Below, piece after piece: positions 24,575-36,926 of a DNA stretch of 64,000 bases. The notes beneath the pieces were generated by a model that saw nothing but the letters and a program-made list of their open reading frames with translations, did not search any database and had not been told where the DNA came from. Location of the stretch: contig CM046339.1 of assembly GCA_025403435.1 (NCBI GenBank), positions 1,504,212-1,568,211 on the forward strand, read 5' to 3'. Origin of the DNA: Artocarpus heterophyllus. Its lineage: Eukaryota; Streptophyta; Magnoliopsida; Rosales; Moraceae. Positions within the stretch are counted from its first letter, which is position 1. Every line of letters starts with the position of its first letter. The translations under genes were made by a program, and so were the position numbers.

Positions 24575-25819
24575 TTTTAATCTACAATAAAAAATCATAT
24601 ATCAAACATAAGCAAACATATCATAATAATTTAATAAGATAACACAATCATATAAAACATACAAATGTGTTTATTGTCAAAACCTTGAAAATATTACAAC
24701 CTTACAACGATAATTCCCAACTCAGAACTTAACAAGCTCCTAGGGCAGTCTTGCTAAATTCAATTAGGAACACGGATCCCCTCCTGATTAATATATGCCA
24801 TCTAGGACCTGTATCATCCAACATATATTAATAATCGTTTCTTTGGCCATCAATTTTATTAATAGAGCTCTTAGGGGAGGTTAATAATAAAATCAACATA
24901 AGCATATAACCATTGTTTCAAAATTTTATCCATGATTTATAATCACCACCTCGGGGTATGCAACCATAAATCATGCTAAAATACCTTATCCTTTTAGATA
25001 TCCAATCCAATACATGATGAAGTTTCTTCCTAGGGGTTGGAACCACCAAGTGCTACCTATGGACTAACGATGGAGGCCGTAGGTCCTCTCTTCAAAAAAT
25101 TTCTCCCACTCATTCTTTTGAAATCAAGGTTTTATTTTATAAACATGCATAAACAATTTTTAATGAGCGACACTCCCAATTCTATATGACATGTTATCAA
25201 TATACATGGCAAATCATATTATAATACAGACAAGCAAAGCAATCGTCAAAGCTACAAGCAAAATAGCAATAAATAACCTTAATATTATGGTTCCACCCTA
25301 GAAAATATAAAATAAAGATTACATAAGATAAATCAAAACATATTATCGGTGCTTCATCCTTAAATCTTTAAGTTGTATTCTTCTTCATGTAATGTCCGTC
25401 TTCAAGTCTTCAATCCTGCATAGATCAAATACTAGAAATGCTATCATTCATCTTCAAGATCCGTCTTCTCTAAATGATTATTTAATTATAAAATTCTTAC
25501 AAATTTAAAATTAAATAATAATTCCTAGACGGAGATGATAGTCTGTCATCTAATTACATGAAAAACCTAGATACACATTCGAACCTCTAAAGAACCATAA
25601 TCAGTATAAATTAATTAATTAATAAATAATTAAATAAAAATTTAATCAACCATAACTAACTAATAAACATTCACCATATAATCCATGGCAACATAAAAAT
25701 ATATAGAACCCTAAAGTGCCAACTTTCTAAAAAATTAAATTCAAGCATATGAGAGATCAAAATCATATAATTTATACGTATAACATGATCACAAACATGC
25801 AAATTTATGTAAAAAACCA
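24575..25819 (-). other. Copia A1 leader
   Basis: Untranslated region between primer binding site and gag. It corresponds to 38958-40183 plus 48787-49233 of A3 and 55210-56907 of A4, but lacks part of the GC-rich motif region seen there. No coding frame is conserved. Confidence 0.7.
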
Positions 25820-25915
25820 TGTCTCTAATAGCAATTGTTGGAAAAATAGTACGCAATGAAATTTTAAAATTTTTTATACCAGAGTATTTTCTAAAACACA
25901 AGTTTTACACACTAT
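25820..25915 (-). repeat. Copia A1 mutated primer binding site and 5' LTR stub
   Basis: The minus strand reads ATTGCTATTAGAGA where intact copies have ATTGGTATCAGCGAGA. Next comes the LTR end TGTTGGAAAAATAG (25836), which continues for 80 bases and stops at CACACTATAG, where gypsy sequence begins. Confidence 0.75.
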
Positions 25916-26031
25916 AGTTGATGAAGTCACTTAGGATTTAGAATCAACTATGTGGGAGTTGCATCCGTATTTGTTTTGTTTTTGAGCTAATGTGCAATTT
26001 TGGGGACAAATTTCTTTTAGGGGCAGAGAGT
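25916..26031 (+). pseudogene. Gypsy-1 pol 3' end and polypurine tract
   Basis: Plus-strand TTGATGAAGTCACTTAGG through TTTTTGAGCTAATGTG matches the last 22 or so codons of gypsy-2 ([20 protein letters not shown]). It continues through the conserved AAATTTCTTTTAGGGG polypurine tract to the LTR start. About 850 codons between this piece and 18612 are missing. Confidence 0.85.
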
Positions 26032-28173
26032 TGTAACACCCTGAAATTAATAAAGTAAGATTAATGTGTAACATGGTATATTAGTGTGCTTAAATGTAAC
26101 AATTTATTTCATCTTTTATTATTTTAATTGTTATTTTGAATCTTTGGAATAAAACAATTTGTCAAATGACCAACACATCCTATTTTGGAAAACCATATGC
26201 AGGACATGGTTTCCACATAGTAAAACCACCTTCCCTCCCACTCTATTTATTTTCCTCTCTCATTCTCTCTTCCTTACTCCCAAACTCACTCTCTTTCGCT
26301 CTTCACTCTCTCTCTTGTCTTTCTCATTGTCCCTCTCTTTCTCTCTTCCCTCTCAATCTTACTTCAAAATTTTGAGCTTAAGCTTTTATCTCCAGCTAGA
26401 TTGGAAGTTAGGAAGCAAGATTGAGCCTCCATAAACGTGATTCAAAGCTTGAATTCAAGGTTGGTTTACTAAACTTTCAAACTTTTAAACTTTTTCTTAA
26501 CTTTTCCCATTTTCCTTGCAAGTTGCAATCTGAACTTCTTTGAGCTTAGGAATCCCTTAGTCTAAGTTTGTGGAACCTAGATTATCATAAATCTAAGCTA
26601 GATTGTACAAAAACCAAGCTAAATCAAGTTTTTTCTATTTTTCTCTATTTTTGGGTTTATTTGAAATTTTCCATACAAATTTATTAGAAAGTGTTTAAAT
26701 GTGTTTCATCATGTTATGCTACAATGTTTTTTTTGCTATTTGTGCTCCAGGAACTGAGAAAAATAGGTTTGGAAGGATTTTGGGCTCGAATTTGGTGAAA
26801 AGCCGAGACCTAAAACCTTTTAGATTTTTCTAGTTCGGCAGGACAAACTTCAAGTTCGGTAGGCTAGATTTATGAGTTTGGCAAGCTGAATTCATATCAT
26901 TGGCAGACTAGACTCATAGCGGGTTTGGCAGGACGGACTCATATGGTCGGCATGTCGAACTCAGCAGTTCATTAGGATAGACTAGGGAATCCAGCAGGTT
27001 GACTAGGCTTTACAAAAATTTGTTATTTTTCAACGGTTTTTACTATTTAAAACCTAAATGAAGATTTTAAACTAATGGCTTGATTTCATGAACATTAATG
27101 GCACACTAAGACACCATAAGATAGCAATGTAGAGTAGTATACTCGAAGATAGAAATTAACAAACCTAGTTCATATTTAAGGTTGTTCGTGGTTTTATGGA
27201 GCTAACGTATAGCTGATCAAGACTACGGTGCTGAGACTATAGTGCCGGGTATCGAGGTAAGACTTCTACTCCTTTAGTAGCCAGGTTTTAAATGGTTTTG
27301 GCCTCTAAATGGATTCTTTCAATATGTTTTCAATGAATAATTGAAAAAGATTTTTATTAGTGTTTTCATAAACAATTGAATGATGATATATCATAATGAA
27401 CCACATAATGAATATAAATGATTATATTTGGTAAAATGAGATTTAAACAATGGTAGAAATACACATATGAGCATGATGCCATACTCAGAGATTGGATCGT
27501 GTAGACCTTGGGGTAGGTCCCAAAACCCAGTTGGACCACTACAGTGGTGAAATCTATGGTTTGCCCAAGAAAAGATAATATGATCCTTTTTGGACGAACA
27601 AGAACTGTTTTTGGTAAGAATGATTTAGTTGAATTTATTTATTTAATTCTGTTTTCTAAATGTTTTCTTGAATGATAAATTTTATATTCAAATTAAATAT
27701 TTTTTTTTTAAAAAAACCTAGTCTTACTGAGCCTTTCGCTCACTTTTTATTTGTTTTCAAACCTTTCCCCCTCTATGTGGAATTTAGCTTAGGACTGATT
27801 GAGAAACCACCGATCAGACTCACAAGTAACAGAAGATTTTGAATAGGTTATTTGAATTGACTAATCAAGGCATGTAATGTTTAATTTCCCATTTCTTATA
27901 TTGGACTATGGTTGTAATTTTAATTATCGTCGATACTATATGTGCACACACTAATATGGGTCCAGTGAGACCCAATCCTTGCCTATTTGCTTCTTTTACT
28001 GTTGTATTTTGTCTTATCTATTTCATTATTTCAATAAATGCTTTTAAAAGTGCTTTAAATTCATCACATTTTCATAATTACCTTAATTCTTAAATCGGCA
28101 ATTTTTAACTAAAATTTGTTTAAATTATCTTAATTAATCCGCCACATCACCTCCTGGATTTTGGGGTGTGACA
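26032..28173 (+). repeat. Gypsy-1 3' LTR (2,142 bp)
   Basis: Starts TGTAACACCCTGAAATT and ends TTTTGGGGTGTGACA, the same ends as gypsy-2 (TGTAACGTCCCGAAATT ... CCGGGGCGTGACA). It shares the CT-rich block (26230-26360), a decayed GGCAGGCNGAA motif cluster (26835-27000) and CTGAGCCTTTCGCTCAC (27728-27744). Its right end abuts copia B gag, so gypsy-1 inserted into copia B. Confidence 0.88.
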
Positions 28174-30128
28174 CTGTCATGAAAAACCTGAAAAATTCAA
28201 TAGACTGAATTTTAAGACTTGGCAGTAGAAAATGTTATTTTATTTGATAACGTTGAATCTTAAGGGATTCTTAAACAAGGATCCTCTTATTGTTAGAGAG
28301 GATGTAGTTGATGCTCAAGCTTTCAATACTCTCAAGGCTTGAAAGCACTCTGACTTTCTTTGCTAGAATTACATTTTGAATGGCTTGGCGGACACACTGT
28401 ATGGTGTGTATAGCTCAAAGAAAACTACTAAGGAACTATAGGAATCCTTAGCCCATAAGTTAGAGGATGCTGTTGCTGAAAAGTTTTTAGTGGGCTAGTT
28501 CCTAAACTTTAAGATGGTGGACTCAAAGATTGTAATAAGTCAAGTTCAAGAACTTAAACTGATCATTCATGAGATTCACACTGAAGGAATAGTCATTAGT
28601 GAATCTTTTCAGGTATTTGCAATTATTGAGAAGCTACCCTTGCGTAGAAAAACTTCAAAAACTATTTGAAGCACAAATGAAAGGAAAAGAACGTTGAAGA
28701 TCTTATTGCAAGACCGCATAGAAGAAGACAATAGAGGATCAGAGAAAAAGTTCTTTAACAATGTTGTTGTCAATTTTGCTAAGGCTAATGTGATGAAACA
28801 TGACCATGGCTCCAAGAATGAAAAGAACAACAAGTTAGGGTTCAAGTTGGGACCTAAAGGTGGAATTTTGAAATTGAAATTCCAAGGGAAGTGTTTTAAC
28901 TGCAAGAAGGAGGACAAGTGGGTGGATTGTAGGCCACCAAAAAAGAACAAGAAGAAAAAGGCCAACATGGTGGATGCTATCACACAAGAGGCGTCTGACA
29001 TTAGTCTTTCTACTGTGGTCTCTGAGATTAATCTCACAGACTCTAACTTGAAGGAATGGTGGCTAGATACTACGGCCACATGCCACATCTGCTCTAAGAA
29101 AGCTAAATTCTCTGATTTGGTGCCTTTAGAGACTGGGCGAAGCTTTACATGGGCAACTTAGCAAGTTTTGAGATCAAAGGTCAAGGAACAGTGCTCTTGA
29201 AGATGACAACAGGCATGGTATCCAGAAGAACATCATTTTTGGAATGATGCTGAGACAATATGGTTTTAAGATGATGCTCGAGTCTAAGAAAATAGTTTTG
29301 TCTAAACATGGAATGTATGTGTAGAGAAGAGTTAAGCAAAAGTGGCATGTTGGAAATGAATACTATTATTGTAAAGCCTAATGCTATGAATAAAAAGAAA
29401 AAGTCTTCCGCTTATATGCTTAAGACTTCTAACTTATGACATGGTAGACTAAGACATGTTACTTATGATACATTGTATAGATTAATTAACTTGGATCACA
29501 TACGCGCATTTTAAATTGATTCCAAATATACGTGTGAAACTTGTGTAGAGACAAAACTAACAAGGTCATCATTTTAAACAATTGAAAGGAATACTAAACC
29601 ACTTGATTTAATTCATATTGATGTATGTGATTTAAAATTTATGCAAACTAGAGGTGGTGATAAGTATTTTGTCACTTTCAACGATCATAGCACAAATATT
29701 GCTATGTGTATTTGCAAAAAACAGATGAAGCTATAGAAAAGTTTGCCCTTTATAAGTAAGAAGTTGAAATTCAACTTAATAAAAAGATTAAAATGGTAAG
29801 AAGTGATTGTGGTGGTGAACATGTGGAACCATTTAGTGAATTTTGTACACAATATGGTATTCACCTCAATCAAATGGTGTAGTTGAACGCAAGAATCATA
29901 CCTTAAAGGATATGATGAATACGATGTTGATAAGTTCTAAGTTGCCACAAAACATGTGGGCGGAAGCCGTTTTGTTGACAAACTACCTTTTAAATAAGAT
30001 TCCCTAAAAGAAGGTAGATAAGAATTGCGGAAAGGAAAGAAGACTTGAAAATGTGGGGATGTCTTCCAAAAGTAATGGTACCTATACCAAAGAAGATGAG
30101 AATAGGTCCTAAAACGGTTAATTGCAAC
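28174..30128 (+). pseudogene. Copia B gag, protease and integrase, decayed
   Basis: Plus-strand frames give a copia gag with REDVVDAQAFNTL, NYILNGLADTLYGVYSSKKT and LAHKLEDAVAEKFLVG. A damaged zinc knuckle follows (CFNCKKEDKWVDC, His missing), then a protease remnant WWLDTTATCHICS (about 29060-29095). Integrase parts are recognisable in ETKLTRSS-like and IHIDVCDLK and the VRSDCGGEH region (29400-29900). Many stops and frameshifts are present. The 5' LTR and gag start are missing because gypsy-1 sits at 28173. The frame is interrupted at 30128 by copia A2 in the conserved GPKTVNCNFIGYAHN stretch. Confidence 0.85.
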
Positions 30129-30513
30129 TGTTGAAAAAATAGTATGCAGCAGAATTTTAAAATTTTTATATCAAAGTATTTTCCAAAACACAAGTTTGAC
30201 ACACTATATGCATAAATCAACTAGATCTTACTAACCTTGTAAATGCCAAAAAGCTTCCTCAATCAGTGTAGAGAAGTAACATTCCAGAAAGACTTCAACC
30301 AATTGGCTTTCTTTGCTATTCTCTATTCACGATTGGAGTGAGTGTGGGCTCATATGTATAGCTCTTCCACCAGGTGACTCTCCTTCCAACCAATTGAGAG
30401 AACCCAAAGCTACTGTTCTTGATTTGTGAACAAGAGCTTTTAGGGAGTTTCAGAATCTCACCAGCAGAGTTTCACTCTTAATCTCTCAATTGATCTAAAT
30501 AATAATGAGACTC

Positions 30514-31978
30514 ACTCAGAATTCAACAAGCTCCTAGGGGAGTCACGCCAAATTCAATCAGGAACACGGATCCCCTCTTGATTAATATATGTTATCTAGG
30601 ACCCATATGATCCAGCATATATTAATAATCGTTTCTTTGGCCATTAATTTTATTAAAAGAGCTCCTAGGAGAGGTTAATAATAAAATTAACATTAGTGTA
30701 TAACCACCGTTTCAATATTTTATCTATGATTTATAATCACCACTTAGGGGTGTGCGACCATAAATCATGGTAGAAATCCCTTCCTAGGGGTCAAGACCAC
30801 CATGTTCTTCCTATGGACCAATGATAGACGCCTTAGGTTTTCTCTTCGAAAACCTTCCCTCACTTAATCTTTTGAAATCAAGGTTTTTATTTTAAGAACA
30901 TGCATGAACAATTTCAATATGAGCGGCACTCCCTATTCTATATGGCATGTTATCAATATACATGGCAAATCATATTATAATGCAGACAAGCAAAGCAATC
31001 AAGCAAAGATACAAGCAAAATAATAATAAATAACCGTAATGTTATAGTTCCACCCTAGAGAATAGAAAATAAAGATTACAAGAGAATAATCGAAACATAT
31101 TATTGATTCTTTGTCCTTGAATCCTCAAGTTTTATCCTGCTTCATGTAATGCCCATCTTCAAATCTTCAATCCCGCATAGATCGAATATTCCATATTTTC
31201 GGTCATATCCAAATTTTAATATTTCTCAAAATTGTCCCAAAAATAAAATTAAAACTGCACCTTTTTCTAGAAAAATTTTTCAGCTCTTTGCCGACAAGCC
31301 GATCTAGTGATCGGCCTGCTTGTCAAGACCTACCAGCTTGCCAATCTTTTCAGGACGGCCTGCCAGTCATGAGAGTTTGGCCTGCTGCCAAAGCCACCTG
31401 ATTCCTGTCTCGCTAGCGGCTAGTCGATCCTACGACCATCGGCCTATCGAACTGAAGGGTTTGGCATGCCGACAGAACATAAACCACCCTTTTCAAAAAA
31501 TACAGTTTCTAATGCAATATATTAATTTTTTTCTCAACAATTCAGAAACATAAAATTAGAGACTCAAGAAATACCTGGAGACGTAATCATCCATCTTCTA
31601 GATCCGCTTCTAAGTCCGTCTTCTCTAAATGATTATTTAATTACAAAATTCTTACAAATTTAAAATTAAATAATAATTCCTAGATGGAGATGATAGTCCG
31701 CCATCTAATTACATGAAAAACCTAAATACACATTCTAATCTCTAAGGAACCATAATTGGTATAAATTAAATAATTAATAAATAATTAAATAATAATTTAA
31801 TCAATCATAATTAATTAATAAATATTTACCATATAATCTATGACAACATAAAACTATATAGAAACCCTAGAGTGCCAACTCTCTAAAAAATTAAATTCAA
31901 GGATGGGAGAGATCAAAATCATATAATATCATACATATAGCATGATCACAAACTCATAAATTTACGTAAAAACCTAGG
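30514..31978 (-). other. Copia A2 leader
   Basis: Matches the leader of A4 (55210-56770 reversed), including the GGCCTGCNNGTC motif cluster at about 31295-31470 and the repeated CTCCTAGG words. It holds no coding frame. The leader now lies directly against a fragment of LTR because of the internal deletion. Confidence 0.75.
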
Positions 31979-31989
31979 CTTTGATACCA
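31979..31989 (-). promoter_or_regulatory. Copia A2 primer binding site
   Basis: Minus strand TGGTATCAAAG, two bases inside the LTR end, complementary to the initiator tRNA-Met 3' end with small changes. Confidence 0.75.
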
Positions 31990-31991
31990 AT

Positions 31992-34016
31992 TGTTAAAAA
32001 AAAAGTACGCAGCAGAATTTTAAAATTTTTATATTAGAGTATTTTCTAAAACACAAGTTTGACACGCCATATGCATAAATTAACCAAATCTTACTAAACT
32101 TGTAAATGCCGAAAAGCTTCCTCAATAAGTGTAGAGAAGTAACGTACCAGAAGGACTTCAACCAACTAGCCTTCTTTGCTATTCTCTATCCACGATCAGA
32201 GTGAGTGTGGGCTCACACGTACAGTTTTTCCACTAGGTGACTCTCCTTCCAACCAATTGAGAGAACCCAAAGCTAGTGTTCATGACTTGTAAACAAGAGC
32301 TTTTAGGGAGTTTTAGAACCTCACCAGCAAAGTTTCACTCTTAATCTCTCAATTGATCTAAATAATAATGAGACTCACTACCTTTTTATAGAGGTTGGGC
32401 CTAGGAGTCAGTCTTATCAGATAATGTCTCAAAATTCGAATCAGAATCAAATTTAGATCAATATCTGATGAAATCCATATGAAAACACATGATATTTTTA
32501 TCGTGCGATCGACATACCGATCTACCTAACCAGCATGCCAAACTTACCCCATCGGTAGACCGAACCTGAGGATCGGCATGCAGAACTGTCGATAAAAATC
32601 TCAACGAATCTTTTATTTTTCACCTGAGATTTTATAGGATAAAGTCTTAGCTTTAATTCAAATAACCCCATAGAAAAGTTATCTAATTAAAACAACTTTA
32701 TCTAGATAACCTCTAGGAAAATAAATGAATTATTGATAACTCTACAAGTTTATATTGATATAATTTATTCAAAATTAAATCAACTGATAAACAGACCAGA
32801 ATTATCCGATCCCAACAATTCAACAAGTTTATCTTGAATTAATTTTGTCAGAAAATTAATTCAACCGATAAACAAACATGAATTATTTGATTCTTTCGAA
32901 TTTCAATCAATCTAATAAATATGACATAAGTCACCAATTATTGTAAAAGCACGCTGTATCGTTACAGGATTTTTGTAAGCTAGCAAAGGGGACCTGATGG
33001 ACCTATATAGTTCAACCTTTCGATAATTATGAAACCCAATATCCTAGATATACATTTCATAATTATCAATTCCAAAGCTACTCCACTAAAAGCTTGGAGC
33101 TACACTCTCGAACTATATAGAATTACAAAGCCCGAATAGCTAAGTCTCCATGACATATCATAATGTATCGAATCCCTATAGGATAATCCATAATTAGCTT
33201 AAGGACAAGTTTTGTCTTACCTTCCCGATTATTTTTATCATACGTTCCATTATCTCACCATTAGAAAACTAACCATCCAAGGATAGTATACCATTTGGTT
33301 ACACCTATGTATCCATATGATTGAGTGCTCTAGTTTTTCAATTACAGAATAACGTATATAAGAGGATATCACTACTACTAAAGAGGAGCTATGGATTCTA
33401 TATCTATGAATAATAGGTCTACGCTATCAAGAGTCATACCTCTAACATACTAGCATGCGTACTACTATTAAAATGTAGGTGTCACCCTTTGGTACATCAA
33501 AAGACACAAGTCAAGACAACGGGCCCACTATTCATCTCAGGATTAAGATACAATACAAATGATTGTCTAAAGTGAATCGATTTGCCAAGATAGAATTATT
33601 AATCCAAATCAATTCACTTTATGTCTCGATTCAACACATCGTCACCTATGACAACGTGCCAAAGTTTCTATTCAGGGAGTCCACCTCCGATGGCTAAGAC
33701 AAATCATCTCTCATTAAGGATATAGACATCATAACAATCTTTTCATGAATAAAGTGCCCAACTTTATTCCCTCAATTATGGATCTTATGTTTTAGACCGG
33801 CACCTTAAGAATCGTGTCTTCTACATAATTTGTCCATCATATACCCAATTCTTAAAGGTTTAGACCGATAGTCTCAGACTGTTATTTGCTTAACATACAT
33901 TCACCAATTATGAATGTAAAGAGGACAAGTTTTGGTACATAAATGAATTCTTTATTGATAAAAATGTATCCAAAAACATATTACATTTTTACTCCTTAAG
34001 ACATACATGTCTAACA
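31992..34016 (-). repeat. Copia A2 5' LTR (2,025 bp)
   Basis: Full-length LTR with ends TGTTAAAAAAAAAGTACGC (31992) and ATGTCTAACA (34016). The TG/CA ends, GC-rich motif region (32500-32590) and palindromes are in the same order as in A1. Confidence 0.88.
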
Positions 34017-36100
34017 ACAACTTCATTGGCTATGCACATAATAGTAGTGCATATTGGTTCCTTATACATGAGTTTAAAAACCCTGACATTTACAAGAACA
34101 CAATAATGAAGTCTAGGAATTCCTCATTCTTTGAACATGCATTTTTGTGTAAATCCAAAAGGGGATGAACTAAGTTCATCAAAATGAACATTTGAATCTA
34201 TTGAAGAAGATAGTCAAGACTAAGAAAAAGACAATGATATTGAAGAGGTGGAAGAAGAGCCTAGACAAAGCAAAAGAGCATGGACAAAAAAGTCTTTTGG
34301 ACCAAATTTCTGAACTATATGCTAGAGGCTAAACTTCAAACATATAAAGAAGCTGTAAGCTCCACTAAGGGTCCTTTATAGAAAGAGGTCATAAAGAGTG
34401 AGATTAATTCCATCATGCAGAATCATACTTGGGAGTTAGTGGATCTTCCTCCGGGAAATAAACCAAAAGGTTCTAAGTGGATTTTCAAACGGAAAATGAA
34501 GATAGATGAAACAATTAACAAGTATAAGGCTAGGCTTGTAATAAAAGGTTACAATAACGAGAAGACCTTAATTATTTTGGCACCTATTCTCTCATGATAA
34601 GAATAGCCTTTGTAAAAATGATATTAGCGATTACTGCACTATGGAATCTTGAAGTTCAACAAATGGATTTAAAGATAGCCTTTCTTAATAGAGATCTTGA
34701 AGAAGAATTTTACATGGAATAACCCAAGGATTGTGAAGCTCCAAGATAGGAAAAGAAAGTCTGTAAACTGGTGAAGTCCTTGTACAAACTTAAGAAAGCA
34801 CAAAAACAACGTCACGAGAAATTTGACAATGTCATGTTGATAATGTCATGTTGACAAATGGATTTAAATCAATGAGTGTGTCAAAAGTACAAAAGATGGA
34901 TATATTATACTCTATCTGTATGTAGATGACACACTAATTGTGGGTATCAATGATCAGCTAATCAAATCTACCAAAGGCATGTTGAATTCAAGATTTGACA
35001 TGAAAGACATGAGACTAGTTAATATAATTTTAGAGATCAAAATCACAAGGCCATTTGATGGTCTCGTGTTGAGTCAGTTACACTATGTGGACAAGATACT
35101 AGACAAATTTAGCAAGGATGATTCAGGTGTTGTCAGAATTTGAATAGATTTAGGTCAAGATCTGCCCAAGAATAGAGGAGAAAGTGTATCCCAAGTGGAG
35201 TATCCTAAGTGATAGATAGTCTGATGTACTTGATGAGTTATATAAGACCAGACACTGTCCATACTATGAGTAGTTTGAGCAAATTCATGAGTAATCTGTG
35301 AGCTGACCACTAGAAAGTAATTGTTAGAGTACTTAAGTACTTACAATATATACACATGACTATGGATTACACTACACCAAAGATTCTGCTATATTAGATG
35401 GATACTCAAATGGAAGTTGGATATCTAATATGTAAGATTTTAAAGCTACCAGCAGATATATATTCACTTTGGGAGGTGTAGCTGTGCCATGGAAATCCTC
35501 TAAATAGACGATAATAACAAGATCCATGATGGAATCTAAATTTGTAGCCTTGGATAAATACAACGAGTGGGCTAAATAGCTACGACATTTTTTGGAGGAT
35601 ATTTCTGAATGGCCAAAACTTGTGCCTGCAATATGCATACATTGTGATAGCCAATTGGCTAATGGAAGAGCATAGAATTTCATATACAACTATAAGTCAA
35701 GACATATACGTTGTCAACATAATACTTTTAAGCAACCAAGTGTAAGGTCAAAAGAGAATATTGTGGATCCGTTAACTAAAGGATTGAATAGAGATCAAGT
35801 TTAAAAATCATCAAGGAGAATGGATCTTAAGCCTATGAAAGAATAAGTCGAAGTAGTGAAAACCAACCTAGTTAACTGGAGATCCTAAGATCTAGGTCCA
35901 AAGGGACAACTGAATTGTATAGACCGAGTTGGATCATTGTGTGGTTACCCCCAACCCATTCCTATGATGAAAATAGTGATAATAGTACAAGTAAGGCTAA
36001 GCGATTGCTTTAATGATTCTTATGTGTCAGATGCGTTGGGAATCCAAGCGAAGTAATGCATGTTCCTGTTAATTAAGAAGTCACCTATATGAGAGAGAAG
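34017..36100 (+). pseudogene. Copia B reverse transcriptase and RNase H, decayed
   Basis: Continues the frame broken at 30128: FIGYAHNSSAYWFL and SRNSSFFEHAF (34020-34145). RT follows with WELVDLPPGNKPKGSKWIFK (34430-34488) and YVDDTLIVG with FDMKDM (34918-35010). RNase H remnants include FTLGGVAVPWKSS, MESKF and CDSQLAN (35460-35660). The end VDPLTKGLN is near 35765. Stops and frameshifts are frequent. About 300 bases after it show no coding. Confidence 0.82.
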
Positions 36101-36429
36101 TGGGGCAATTTCAAATGAGAATTGTTAGGCCCCAATTCTTTAGAAACTCTCGCAGGACTAGGCAATGGTCACGGCCAAAATAAACATAACCATGAGAACC
36201 GAAACTGTGTAAGGAAGATATCTATGTGAGGTATATCATTGTTTACACAAATGGTAGAACAGTTCAATGACATCACATCTATTGATTAGCTAGTAAAGTA
36301 AATATACTCTCATAACAGAAGGCTCAAAGGTTAACGTCTACCTATCCTATGTAGGTATGTTGAACTCTATCAACATATCGAGTCCCTGTTTTCCCATTTC
36401 ATTATTAAATTTTTATTCATGTGGGGGAT

Positions 36430-36926
36430 TGTTGGAAAATGGTTTCATAAACCATGGTCATGAACCATTTTAAGGTACAAATTAAAGTGGGACCCACTTT
36501 GTATAAGTGACGGGTCTTCATGGATTTGCATTCTTTGTCGCAAGGAGATCGAAATCATATATCACATGCTCAAAATGGTTTCTAGCTGAATAAGAAATTG
36601 ATTAACAAAATATGCCTATTGAAAGTGGTTTCTATTGGAAAGAATGCTAAAAATTGGAGTCCCACATTGTTTGGGCATATTGCCTAAGAGGAGTCTAAAT
36701 AAGTTTGCACTTTTGCTCTTAAGAGGTGTGCAAACCATCAGCCTGGCGGTTTAAGGGCACAACACAATGTGAGCAACACGAATGTCGCTCCATTAAGCTT
36801 TCCCTCACGCAGGCTTTGTTTTGCAAATTTTTTATTTGCTCTTTCAAACTTAAAATCTAAAGTTATTTTGTATTCATTCTAGAATATGAACAGTCAATAC
36901 AACTATTAGATTTTTTTGCATATTAG
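36430..36926 (+). repeat. Copia B 3' LTR, part before the copia A composite
   Basis: A polypurine tract GTGGGGGATT (36421-36430) is followed by TGTTGGAAAATGGTTTCATA, a standard LTR start. The LTR carries CCCACATTGTTTGGGCATAT and TCTAAATAAG words and is interrupted at 36926 by the copia A composite. It should resume at 62900, but its far end is not identified. Confidence 0.7.
36922..36926 (+). repeat. Target duplication ATTAG, left copy
   Basis: ATTAG immediately before the LTR start at 36927 equals ATTAG immediately after the LTR end at 62894. One caution is that ATTAG also opens the mutated primer binding site after the central LTR. Confidence 0.75.

Larger units (their letters stand above)
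18613..25915 (-). mobile_element. Copia A1: minus-strand copia A copy with truncated 5' LTR
   Basis: From left to right on the plus strand: complete 3' LTR (18613-20637), polypurine tract, gag-pol remains (20652-24574), leader (24575-25819), mutated primer binding site and only about 80 bases of the 5' LTR (25836-25915). Beyond the break, gypsy-1 resumes near the end of its integrase, so the deletion that took the 5' LTR also removed most of gypsy-1 pol. Target duplications cannot be tested. Confidence 0.88.
30129..34016 (-). mobile_element. Copia A2: internally deleted copia A copy, minus strand
   Basis: The insert runs from TGTTGAAAAAATAG to GTCTAACA and splits copia B pol. The flanks GCAAC (30124-30128) and ACAAC (34017-34021) look like a 5-bp target duplication with one later change. 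Order on the plus strand: 388 bases of 3' LTR (30129-30516), leader (30514-31978), primer binding site (31979-31989), complete 5' LTR (31992-34016). The rest of the 3' LTR and the whole gag-pol are gone; the junction shares only ACT. Confidence 0.88.

Noticed and set aside
26136..26434. Serine/leucine-rich small open frames
   Set aside because: They fall in the CT-rich block of the gypsy-1 LTR, also present in gypsy-2 with different frames; compositional.
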